DNA from: Victivallales bacterium
GTDB taxonomy: Bacteria; Verrucomicrobiota; Lentisphaeria; Oligosphaerales; Oligosphaeraceae
DNA length: 39,011 nucleotides
Direction: 5' to 3'
Assembly: GCA_017554445.1 (NCBI GenBank)
Contig: JAFZIJ010000184.1
Span: 1-39,011 of the forward strand
Of the stretch, positions 24,862-32,573 are shown in pieces. The stretch's first letter is position 1. Each line of letters opens with the position of its first letter. A program made the translations under genes and the position numbers. A model generated the notes under the pieces. It saw nothing but the letters and a program-made list of their open reading frames with translations, was not told where the DNA came from and searched no databases.

Positions 24862-25722
24862 ATGGATAATTGGCTGAAACGATACAAGATACTGGGGGCC
24901 ATTGTCTTCTGTGGCTTGGTCTGCCTGTTTCTATTCTACATGCTCATCATCCGTCCTGCTATTCAGGATGCGCAGGACATGCGGAAGGAATTGGCTAGCA
25001 AAGAGAAGCGACTAAGCAAATCAAAATGGCCCATGCAGAAGGAGAGTCTGGAGAAGATTTTGAAGGATGAGCAGAAGCGTCTGGAAGGGAAGGGCGGCCT
25101 GAAGGCGATGTCGGAGGATGCGATGAAACTCGCCTGTTCCACCATGCAACGGCGGATGACGGCCCGTGGCTACAACAAGATCTCCGATTTCATGGGCGGT
25201 GTTTTGAATTCGCAGTTCCAGCAGGAGTTCAGCGACATGCAGGCGCGGTTTGAACAAAACAGCCTTTATGTCTGCCCTGAGATTCTAAATCTTTCCCTGA
25301 CAACGAAATCCAAATACAGCTACCAACTGCTGCTGCAATGCTGGAGCGTCGATTTGCTGGTCGATTTGGTTGGAAAGAGCGGTTTGCGTTTTCGGTCTCA
25401 TGACGAGATTCAGGCGACGGCGTTGGACGGTGGCCGCAAGCCGGCGGCGTTGATTTCCGTATTGCCCATGACGGCTTATGCGTTGGACGACAAGAAGGAA
25501 GCCGCGCCTTTCCTGTTGGAGTTTCCCGTCCGTCTTGGCGTGGAAGGCACGTTGGAGCAGATCACGGCGTTTTTGCAGTCCATAAACGTTGCAGGTCAGT
25601 TCTTTGGCGTGCGCGGTTTTGAAATTCTGTCTCCCGCGCCGTCGAAGGCTTCGTTCAAAAATGACGGCAAGGCGGAGACGTTGCAGTTGAACATTGAATG
25701 CGCCGCGTATTTAAGGATTTAG
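24862..25722 (+). CDS. PilO-like inner-membrane platform protein
   Basis: 286 residues, 6 bp after the PilM-PilN gene. The architecture is short cytoplasmic tail, one membrane helix (about 10-31, ILGAIVFCGLVCLFLFYMLI), coiled coil (about 32-80, rich in Lys/Glu/Leu), then an alpha/beta domain whose end (LEFPVRLGVEGTLEQITAFLQSIN) is the ferredoxin-like fold typical of PilO/GspM-type proteins. PilO pairs with PilN in the periplasm to link the pilus motor to the outer-membrane secretin. No PilP or PilQ gene follows; the next gene is a glycosidase beginning 2 bp after the stop, so the rest of the apparatus must be encoded elsewhere. Confidence 0.65.
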   Translation: MDNWLKRYKILGAIVFCGLVCLFLFYMLIIRPAIQDAQDMRKELASKEKRLSKSKWPMQKESLEKILKDEQKRLEGKGGLKAMSEDAMKLACSTMQRRMTARGYNKISDFMGGVLNSQFQQEFSDMQARFEQNSLYVCPEILNLSLTTKSKYSYQLLLQCWSVDLLVDLVGKSGLRFRSHDEIQATALDGGRKPAALISVLPMTAYALDDKKEAAPFLLEFPVRLGVEGTLEQITAFLQSINVAGQFFGVRGFEILSPAPSKASFKNDGKAETLQLNIECAAYLRI

Positions 25723-25724
25723 CC

Positions 25725-27212
25725 ATGAACATCATCCAAATCAATCCGAAGCCGTTGTACAGATTGTCGCCGTATCTGTTCATGCAGTTTGCGGAGCCAT
25801 TGGGCACGACGGATACGTCGATTGACGCGGCATGGGATTTCATGGTGGGGCGTTGGCAGCCGCGCGCCATGGAAATCGTGAAGCGGTTGGCGCCGCCTAT
25901 GCTGCGATGGGGCGGTTGTTTCGCGTCGTATTATCATTGGAAAGAAGGCGTTGGCCCGCAGCGGATCCCCATGCAAAACCTTTGCTGGGACGGTATTTAC
26001 CTCAATCAAGTCGGTACGGCTGAATTGGCGGAATTGGCGAAGGAATGCCATTCGGAACTGCTTTTCTGCGTGAATTTTGAATCGGATGGACGGATGAATT
26101 GGGCGCATCCCGCGAATGGCGAAAACCGTCTTGGAACGGCGGAAGAGGCGGCGGAATGGGTCCGTTACTGCAACGATCCGAATGACGCCTTGCGGAAATC
26201 GCATGGGTATGCGGAGCCGTTCAATGTCCGCTACTGGCAGATCGGCAACGAAACCAGTTATGACAGAAATGGTTACACAAGCCGACAGAACGCCGAACGC
26301 GCTCCATTGTTCATCAAGGCCATGCGCAATGCGGATCCCAATATTAAATTAATTGTATGGGGCGACGGTGAAAACAACACATGGCAGAAACGCTATCTGG
26401 ATGGACAGACCTGCGACTGGACGGCGGACATTTGCGAAGCCGTCGGCGACAGCGCGGAAATGGTTGCATTCCACAATCATTTTGGCGGCGGGGAAAACTA
26501 CAAAGCGTTGCACGGCATGAACTACCGCATCGACGCCGACACGACATGGGAGAAGATGCTTGAATCGACGCGCGATTTTGAAGACCGCATCCTCTACATG
26601 GAGAAATCCGTTGCGCCGTATGGCAAGAAGCTTGCCGTGACGGAAGGCCATTATGCGATCGGCGGCCGCCATCGCGGCGATTTTCTCTCGTCATGGTACG
26701 CGGGCGTGGCATATGCGCGCTGCGCGAACATGTTGCAACGGCATGGAGAGACGATTGAAATCGCGACACTTGCGGATTTCATGGGCAACCGTTGGCAGAA
26801 CAATGCGATCATGCTGCCGACGCCGATTCGCAACAGCCGCCCGTATTTCCTGCCTGTCGGAACGATCATGAAGCTGTTCAGCCAGCATATCGGTACGGAA
26901 GCCGTTGCGCTGCAGGCGCCTGACGGCGTCGATGCGGCGGCAAGCGTCAACGGTGAAACGCTGTATCTGCATCTGGTCAATCTGAGTAGAACAACGTCGC
27001 GTACGATGGCGTTTTCGATTCCGGGCTACCAGACGACGCCAAGCAGGATATTGGAAATCGCCGCTAATCCGCAGGACGAAGTCTATGACCAAGTTGCGGA
27101 TATCTTTGAACCAAAGGAAGTTGCGGCGGATGGTAGCCGTTATGTCCTGCCTGCGGCAGGTGTGGCGGTCATTGAGTTCCATAAATTGTCAAAGGAAAAT
27201 TGTCAAAAGTAA
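25725..27212 (+). CDS. GH51-like alpha-L-arabinofuranosidase, cytoplasmic
   Basis: 495 residues. ATG 25725 has AAGGA at the right distance (25713-25717), overlapping the end of the PilO gene. No signal peptide. Residues 1-390 form a TIM barrel with PPMLRWGG near the N-terminus, the acid/base motif YWQIGNE (E176) and the nucleophile motif KLAVTEGH (E307); the HNHF motif (FHNHFGG) lies between them. The C-terminal ~100 residues are a beta-sandwich. This is the clan GH-A layout of GH51 arabinofuranosidases, which release terminal arabinofuranose from arabinan, arabinoxylan or arabinogalactan oligosaccharides with retention. The substrate may differ, as this group is divergent. Placement in a pilus-like operon is probably by read-through rather than shared function. 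Confidence 0.75.
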   Translation: MNIIQINPKPLYRLSPYLFMQFAEPLGTTDTSIDAAWDFMVGRWQPRAMEIVKRLAPPMLRWGGCFASYYHWKEGVGPQRIPMQNLCWDGIYLNQVGTAELAELAKECHSELLFCVNFESDGRMNWAHPANGENRLGTAEEAAEWVRYCNDPNDALRKSHGYAEPFNVRYWQIGNETSYDRNGYTSRQNAERAPLFIKAMRNADPNIKLIVWGDGENNTWQKRYLDGQTCDWTADICEAVGDSAEMVAFHNHFGGGENYKALHGMNYRIDADTTWEKMLESTRDFEDRILYMEKSVAPYGKKLAVTEGHYAIGGRHRGDFLSSWYAGVAYARCANMLQRHGETIEIATLADFMGNRWQNNAIMLPTPIRNSRPYFLPVGTIMKLFSQHIGTEAVALQAPDGVDAAASVNGETLYLHLVNLSRTTSRTMAFSIPGYQTTPSRILEIAANPQDEVYDQVADIFEPKEVAADGSRYVLPAAGVAVIEFHKLSKENCQK

Positions 27213-27233
27213 CATATAAAAAAGGAAAAAGTC

Positions 27234-30200
27234 ATGAAGAAATGGTTGTTGCTTGCATTGATGTTGCCGTTGTTCGGGATGGCGCAGGAGAATCTGTGGC
27301 CGGATCGCGAATTTGACAAGTTGGGCGTCGAAACGGAGGCGCATTCAGGCAAGAAGGCCGGCATGTTCAGCGTGGCGGCGGAGACTCGCTGGGCGTCGTA
27401 CAGCGGCATAAAACTCAAGATCGAGCCATATGCCGTCTATCGCGCGACGGCGTGGGCGAAATGCGAAGCGGGAAGCGACGGAACTGTCTCCGCTCTTTAT
27501 ACTTATGGCTGGTATTCATTTGGCTGGTTTTTCATGTTCAACGTGAATCTGAAGCCGGATGGCGAATGGCACAAGGTGAGCGTCGATTTCTACGGGCCGG
27601 ACGAAACATATGATTTCATCCCGTTGGTGATTGCGGGCAGCCACAAGGCGAAGGCATGGATTGACGAACTGGAAATCGTGAAAGTCAAATCCGCAGAGGA
27701 GCATATCGCTGAACTCCAGAAACTTGTGAAGCCGGCCTATAATGAGGCGCGTCTGCTGGCACGCTATTATTTAAGGAAAGGCGATTTTGCCGCCATGAAG
27801 AAACTGGCCGCCGTGACGGACGGTGTTTCCCGTGGCGATATCGACTGCCTTATCATCCAGAACAAGCTCGACGAAGCGAACAATCTTTCATATCTTGCGG
27901 ACATGATCAGCAGCGGCGCCATCAACACGCCGGACGGTCCGAAACGTCTGAATGAACTCATGGCGCCGTTGACAGTGTTGCAACGTGTTCAGGTTCTTGT
28001 GGATGCGTTTAGAAAAGGCGAAGAGATGGATTCCTGCCGCAAGGCGTGGGAACTGACGATTCCGACGCTCGCTCTCAACGGGCAGCTTCGTCGTGCGCAA
28101 ATGGCCGATAAACTGGTCGAACTCGACAGGGCGAACGAACTTGTGAAGGCGGCGGATGACGAGAAGGCGATCCCCGACGATTTGGCTAAATCGTGGTATA
28201 AGAAAGGGATGCAGATTCTCATGGAAGTCGAACGGAAGCAGGCGAACGTCGGCCGTCGCATCGTCAAAATCGACGGTGTCGCGTTGCGTGGCGATACGCA
28301 TGTGATTGTCATTCCGGAAGAAGCGACACCGTCGGAAGCGTTTGCCGCGGACGAATTGGCGTATTATCTGGAGGAAATGACTGGCCAGTCATTTGATATC
28401 GTGACGGACAAAGAAGATGTCACGAAATATCCTATCTTCCTTGGGCGTAGCCGTTTACTGGAAAAATACGGCTTTAGCGTTGATTATAAGAAACTTGGTC
28501 TGGAAGGCATCCATGTGGAAAGCAATCCGCAGAACCATGCGTTGCTGCTCGGAGGCGGACAACGCGGCGTCCTGTATTCCGTCTATACGCTGTTGGACGA
28601 CTATCTGGGCTGCCGTTGGTTCACGGCGGACTGCTCGTTCATCCCGAAGGCGGCTGAAACCGTGGAATTGAACAACTTGAAGAAAGTGTTCGTTCCGTAT
28701 CTGGAACAGCGCGACGCGAACTACACGTGCAATTATCCGCCGGAATTCGGCGTGCGCAACAAGATGAACGGCGCGGCCGTCCATGCGGACGCGAAGTGGG
28801 GCAGCCATGTCATTTACTGCGGCTTCGTCCATACGTTCGGATCGCTCGTTCCGCCGAACATCTATGGCGCGGAGCATCCGGAATACTATTCGGAAATCAA
28901 AGGAAAGCGTGTCGTCGAACGGTCGCAACTCTGCCTGACGAATCCGGATGTCATCCGCATTGCGACGGCGGAGATCCGCAAACGCATCCAGGAACATCCC
29001 GAAGCGATGATTTTCAGTGTCTCGCAGAACGACTGGCGGAACTACTGCACATGCGAAAAGTGCCGTGCGTTGGCCGAATACGAAGGCAGCCAGGCCGGAC
29101 CGCTGCTGCATTTCGTCAATGCCATCGCCAACGATATCGCGAAAGACTATCCCGACAAGATCATCGACACGCTGGCGTATCAATACACGCGCAAGCCGCC
29201 GAAACACGTGAAGCCCGCGCCGAACGTCGCCATCCGTCTTTGCTCCATAGAATGCTGTTTCACGCATCCGCTGGAAACCTGCCCGTTCAACAAGACGTTT
29301 GTCGATGACATTCGCGACTGGGCGAAAATCTGCAACCGCCTGCACATCTGGGACTATGTCATCAACTACGCGCATAACAACATGCCGTTCCCGAACTTCC
29401 GTGTTCTCGCGCCGAACATCGACTTTTTCATCCGCAACCATGTGACGAGCATCTTCGAAGAGGCCAACTACTACAGCGATGCAGGCGAACTGGCCGAATT
29501 GCGCGCCTATGTCATGGCGAAGCTGCTATGGGAGCCGACGTATGACGTTGACAAGGCCATCCGCGAATTCACGGATGGCTATTACGGCGCGGCCGCGCCA
29601 TTCATCCGCGAATATCTGACGATGCTGCACGACAACGTCTGCAACAAGGCGGACTTGCATGTCCGAATCTACGCCTCCGCGCAGCACTATCTGAATGACA
29701 AGGCGTTGATGGACAAATCGACGGAACTCTTCCAGCAGGCGATGGACGCCGTGAAGGACGATCCTGTGCAGTTGCAACGCGTCCAAGTGGCCTATCTGCC
29801 GATCATCTACGCGAAGCAGATGCTGACGTCGTCGTCGTACTTCATGGATAACGGCGTTTTGGTGAAAAGCCTGTCTTCCAATGCGGAACTTGATTTCTTC
29901 GAACGAGTTGCGAAAAGGGCGAATCTTTCTCGCACAAGCGAAAATGCACGTTGGACGACTGCGAACTGGCTCGCCGCCCGCCGTGGTACAGGCAACAAAC
30001 ATCAAATTGTGACGCTGAAGAACGACGCGTTGTCGCTCGACATCCTGCCGAGCCTGGGCGGCCGCATCTGGCGTGCTCGTCTGGCCGACGGTCACGATAT
30101 CCTGCGCGTCAACGGCAACGATAAGGACGGCTACAATCCGGATGTGGATGGTTATGAGGAGTATGCCACGCCGGAGCTTCGTGGTCTTGGCTGGAATGAA

Positions 30201-30722
30201 AACTATACGGTAAAGGCTCAGGGCAAGGACTTTGTGGAGATGGAATGCCTATTGAAGGACGGCGTTCTCGTGACGCGTCGCATCGAATTGGCGGGCAATG
30301 CGTTCAAAGTGTCGTCCAAATACACGTCGAAGACAGCGAAGGACAAGCGTTCCTTCCGCGTCCATCCCGTGTTCAACGTGCCCGAACTGAAGGACGCAAC
30401 GTTGGTCCGCACGCTGGCGGACGGCAAGAAGAGTGTCGTTCTCTCCAGTCTTTTGGCGGACGATGTTGATTATGCGGAAATCTGGGGCAAGGATGCCGAC
30501 AAGCCGCAGGGCCACTGGCAGCTTTCGTTTGAGACTGCCGACAAGAAGACCTGTGTGATCACGAACACGTTCAATCCCGCTGACGTGGATTTCTGCTATA
30601 TGTATATGAACACCACCAACAAGCATGTCAATCTGGAGCAGTGGAGCGCCCCGAAGGAACTCTCTCCGACGGATGGTCCGGCCATTACGAACATCTACAC
30701 GATTGACGTTGTTGCGCAATAG
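27234..30722 (+). CDS. Secreted DUF4838 glycoside-hydrolase-like protein with mutarotase-like tail
   Basis: 1162 residues, 21 bp after the arabinofuranosidase stop, with AAGGA before ATG 27234. A signal peptide covers residues 1-17. In order: a carbohydrate-binding-like beta-sandwich (about 18-150), a helical region (150-345), an alpha-glucuronidase/GH20-type alpha/beta domain (about 355-480; EAFAADELAYYLEEMTGQ, GGGQRGVLYSVYTLLDDYLG), and the DUF4838 barrel (about 490-790) with FSVSQNDWRNYCTCEKCRAL and LHIWDYVINYAHNNMPFPN. The last ~230 residues resemble a galactose-mutarotase-like beta-sandwich (LSLDILPSLGGRIWRARL). The architecture predicts cleavage of a uronate- or hexosamine-containing glycan outside the cell; catalytic residues for DUF4838 are not established, so I do not assign any. 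Confidence 0.75.
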   Translation: MKKWLLLALMLPLFGMAQENLWPDREFDKLGVETEAHSGKKAGMFSVAAETRWASYSGIKLKIEPYAVYRATAWAKCEAGSDGTVSALYTYGWYSFGWFFMFNVNLKPDGEWHKVSVDFYGPDETYDFIPLVIAGSHKAKAWIDELEIVKVKSAEEHIAELQKLVKPAYNEARLLARYYLRKGDFAAMKKLAAVTDGVSRGDIDCLIIQNKLDEANNLSYLADMISSGAINTPDGPKRLNELMAPLTVLQRVQVLVDAFRKGEEMDSCRKAWELTIPTLALNGQLRRAQMADKLVELDRANELVKAADDEKAIPDDLAKSWYKKGMQILMEVERKQANVGRRIVKIDGVALRGDTHVIVIPEEATPSEAFAADELAYYLEEMTGQSFDIVTDKEDVTKYPIFLGRSRLLEKYGFSVDYKKLGLEGIHVESNPQNHALLLGGGQRGVLYSVYTLLDDYLGCRWFTADCSFIPKAAETVELNNLKKVFVPYLEQRDANYTCNYPPEFGVRNKMNGAAVHADAKWGSHVIYCGFVHTFGSLVPPNIYGAEHPEYYSEIKGKRVVERSQLCLTNPDVIRIATAEIRKRIQEHPEAMIFSVSQNDWRNYCTCEKCRALAEYEGSQAGPLLHFVNAIANDIAKDYPDKIIDTLAYQYTRKPPKHVKPAPNVAIRLCSIECCFTHPLETCPFNKTFVDDIRDWAKICNRLHIWDYVINYAHNNMPFPNFRVLAPNIDFFIRNHVTSIFEEANYYSDAGELAELRAYVMAKLLWEPTYDVDKAIREFTDGYYGAAAPFIREYLTMLHDNVCNKADLHVRIYASAQHYLNDKALMDKSTELFQQAMDAVKDDPVQLQRVQVAYLPIIYAKQMLTSSSYFMDNGVLVKSLSSNAELDFFERVAKRANLSRTSENARWTTANWLAARRGTGNKHQIVTLKNDALSLDILPSLGGRIWRARLADGHDILRVNGNDKDGYNPDVDGYEEYATPELRGLGWNENYTVKAQGKDFVEMECLLKDGVLVTRRIELAGNAFKVSSKYTSKTAKDKRSFRVHPVFNVPELKDATLVRTLADGKKSVVLSSLLADDVDYAEIWGKDADKPQGHWQLSFETADKKTCVITNTFNPADVDFCYMYMNTTNKHVNLEQWSAPKELSPTDGPAITNIYTIDVVAQ

Positions 30723-30763
30723 CGCAACAACGGCTTATGGCTCAATGCCTTAAGCTGTAAGCT

Positions 30764-30817
30764 GGGAGGGATGGGTGCGCTTCCGTGCGACCGGACGCGC
30801 AGGTACGCATCTCTCCC
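30764..30817 (+). terminator. Probable terminator of the DUF4838 gene
   Basis: A stem of 15 positions (30764-30778 with 30803-30817) has one mismatch and two G-U pairs. The loop holds a second, alternative pairing (GCGC). A T-rich stretch (TTGCCTTGTATTTTTA) starts a few bases after the stem, so it is not a textbook U-tract. Confidence 0.45.
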
Positions 30818-30886
30818 ATCTTGCCTTGTATTTTTAGGACGAGAGCTCCAAACTTGCCTTGGATTTTTTGTAATTTGTAAAAAATC

Positions 30887-31054
30887 TGGCAGATTATAGG
30901 CTATATTTAGCCAAAACATGTGTTTATAGAGTAGTTTTGGCAGATTATAGGCTATATTTTGCCAAAACATGATTTGAGGACTTGTTTTGGCTGATTATAG
31001 TGCTATATTTAGCCAAAATATGTTTTCTCAGGAAGTTTTAGCAGAATATAAGGT
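30887..31054. repeat. ~50-bp palindromic direct repeats upstream of the AAA ATPase
   Basis: Core copies lie at 30887-30920, 30938-30971 and 30988-31022, with a partial fourth at 31039-31054. Each begins TTTTGGC (TCTGGC in copy 1), has GATTATAG, and ends with the mirror GCCAAAA then CATG/TATG. Copy 1 contains GGCTA-TATT-TAGCC, a perfect palindrome, and the TTTTGGC/GCCAAAA arms give an outer palindrome in copies 2 and 3. Spacing is 50-51 bp and the linkers of ~17 bp end in a TTTT. The pattern suggests multi-site operator DNA, perhaps for autoregulation. CRISPR-like function is not supported. Confidence 0.75.
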
Positions 31055-31069
31055 ATGCGTGAGAGCTGT

Positions 31070-32479
31070 ATGATTGGGCGACTGCAGGAAAAATCGCGGC
31101 TCTTGGAGGCTGCGTCATCCAAATATTCAGAGTTTGTGGCTGTGTATGGACGGCGGCGTGTCGGAAAGACGTTTCTTGTGCGGGAAACCTTCAATTACAC
31201 GTTCACGTTCCAGCATTCCGGTCTCTCGAAGGTGAACTATGCCCTTCAATTGTCGGAGTTTTGGCGTAGTTTGAAAGGGCAGGGCTTGCCGGATTGCCCT
31301 CGACCAAAGGATTGGTTTGATGCTTTCGATTCTCTGAAGACGCTTCTTGCCAAATCCACTGATCAGAAAAAGATTGTGTTTCTTGATGAACTTCCATGGA
31401 TGGATACGCCCCGTTCCAATTTCGTCTCCGCATTGGAGCATTTCTGGAATGGCTGGGCTTCCGCCAGAAAGGATATTTTGCTGATCATTTGCGGGAGCGC
31501 CACATCGTGGATTATCAGCAAAGTCCTGAAAAACCATGGTGGATTGTACAATCGCGTTACGCTTAGGCTTCCGATCCGACCGTTCAGCTTGCGGGAATGT
31601 CGTGATTTGGCTGAAGAAAATGGCCTTCGTTTTACCGAGCGGGATATCGCGGAATGCTATATGATCATGGGGGGCATTCCGTTCTATTGGAGTCGTCTTC
31701 AACGCGGACTAAGCCTTGCGCAAAATATCGATGGTCTGTTCTTCAATCCAGATGGTGAATTGCATCATGAATTTCATGAGTTATTCGCCTCCCTTTTCAA
31801 GATGGACGGTCATCATGTCGCAATTCTAGAATGTCTTGGAAAACATCTGAACGGTCTGATGCGTTCTGAAATCATGGCTGAGACGAAAATGAAAAGCAAT
31901 GGAAGCCTGACGCAAACGCTTGAAGAACTGGAGGAGTGCGGCTTTATCCGCCGTTATTCGCAGCCAGGCCATCCAAAGACTCAGCAGATATTCCAGCTGT
32001 TTGATAATTTCACGCTTTTCCATTACCAGTACATGGCGAACAACCGCACCAATGACGCGCATTTCTGGACATCTTCTTTGAATTCCCCTATGCATACAGC
32101 ATGGTCGGGCCTTGCGTTTGAACGTGTTTGCATGCAACATATTGCGCAAATCCAAAAAGCCCTTGGCATTTCTGGAGTCATCTGCAATTTCTATGCATGG
32201 CGTTATAATGGAAAGAGTCGCAAAGGCGCCCAGATTGATTTGGTCATAGACCGACAGGACAATGTTATCAATTTATGCGAGATCAAATTCTCCCGCAATC
32301 CATTTGCGATTGACCGTGATTACAGTGAAAATCTGCAGAACAAATTGGACGCTTTCATGGAAGAGGTTGCTCCGCAGAAAGCGGTTCATTTGACGATGAT
32401 TTCCGCCAATGGGCTGGTGATGAACAACTACAGCGGCATCATCCAGAGCAATATCGTGCTGGCGGATCTTTTTCAGTAA
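31070..32479 (+). CDS. AAA ATPase with PD-(D/E)XK-like C-terminal domain (ATPase_2 / DUF234-like)
   Basis: 469 residues from ATG 31070 (start MIGRLQEKSRLLE, the usual family start; GAGAG upstream). ATG 31055, five codons earlier, lies inside the last upstream repeat and is an alternative. Walker A is GRRRVGKT (27-34), Walker B is KIVFLDE (D106, E107), and sensor-like LLIICGSATSWI follows. A winged-helix region (about 240-300; LMRSEIMAETKMKSNGSLTQ) is followed by a restriction-endonuclease-like tail with D390 (QIDLVID) and E404-x-K406 (CEIKF). Proteins of this type are abundant in gut anaerobes and archaea; their substrate is unknown, and a role in DNA defence or mobile-element regulation is only inferred. 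The gene faces GH106 tail to tail. Confidence 0.8.
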   Translation: MIGRLQEKSRLLEAASSKYSEFVAVYGRRRVGKTFLVRETFNYTFTFQHSGLSKVNYALQLSEFWRSLKGQGLPDCPRPKDWFDAFDSLKTLLAKSTDQKKIVFLDELPWMDTPRSNFVSALEHFWNGWASARKDILLIICGSATSWIISKVLKNHGGLYNRVTLRLPIRPFSLRECRDLAEENGLRFTERDIAECYMIMGGIPFYWSRLQRGLSLAQNIDGLFFNPDGELHHEFHELFASLFKMDGHHVAILECLGKHLNGLMRSEIMAETKMKSNGSLTQTLEELEECGFIRRYSQPGHPKTQQIFQLFDNFTLFHYQYMANNRTNDAHFWTSSLNSPMHTAWSGLAFERVCMQHIAQIQKALGISGVICNFYAWRYNGKSRKGAQIDLVIDRQDNVINLCEIKFSRNPFAIDRDYSENLQNKLDAFMEEVAPQKAVHLTMISANGLVMNNYSGIIQSNIVLADLFQ

Positions 32480-32506
32480 TATTGTTTGAAAATGAAGGAA
32501 CGGTAT

Positions 32507-32553
32507 AACAAACGTACGGCGGCTGGAATGAATCCAGTCGCCGTACGTTTGTT
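32507..32553. terminator. 21-bp hairpin between convergent genes
   Basis: Arms 32507-32527 and 32533-32553 pair over all 21 positions (one G-U pair) around a 5-nt ATGAA loop. No U-tract follows on either strand. Its place in the 94-bp gap between the ATPase and the rhamnosidase stops suggests a bidirectional terminator or mRNA end-stabiliser. Confidence 0.65.
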
Positions 32554-32573
32554 GGGGATTGTTGTCCGCTAAA

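Larger units (their letters stand above)
30723..31069. promoter_or_regulatory. Intergenic region with heptamers, hairpin and regulatory-type repeats
   Basis: These ~350 bp contain no gene. From left: 7-bp units GCTTATG, GCTCAAT, GCCTTAA, GCTGTAA (30733-30760) just past the stop; an imperfect 15-bp hairpin with arms 30764-30778 and 30803-30817 (one mismatch, two G-U pairs) starting with GGGAGGG, probably the terminator of the upstream gene; then three full and one partial copies of a ~50-bp palindromic repeat reaching the start of the ATPase gene. Confidence 0.6.

Noticed and set aside
23020..25722. Complete type IV pilus or type II secretion locus
   Set aside because: Only PilM/N/O-like parts are present; there is no ATPase motor, secretin, prepilin peptidase or pilin in the window.
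30887..31054. CRISPR array
   Set aside because: Only three and a half copies, palindromic and degenerate repeats, ~17-bp linkers that resemble each other, and no cas genes.
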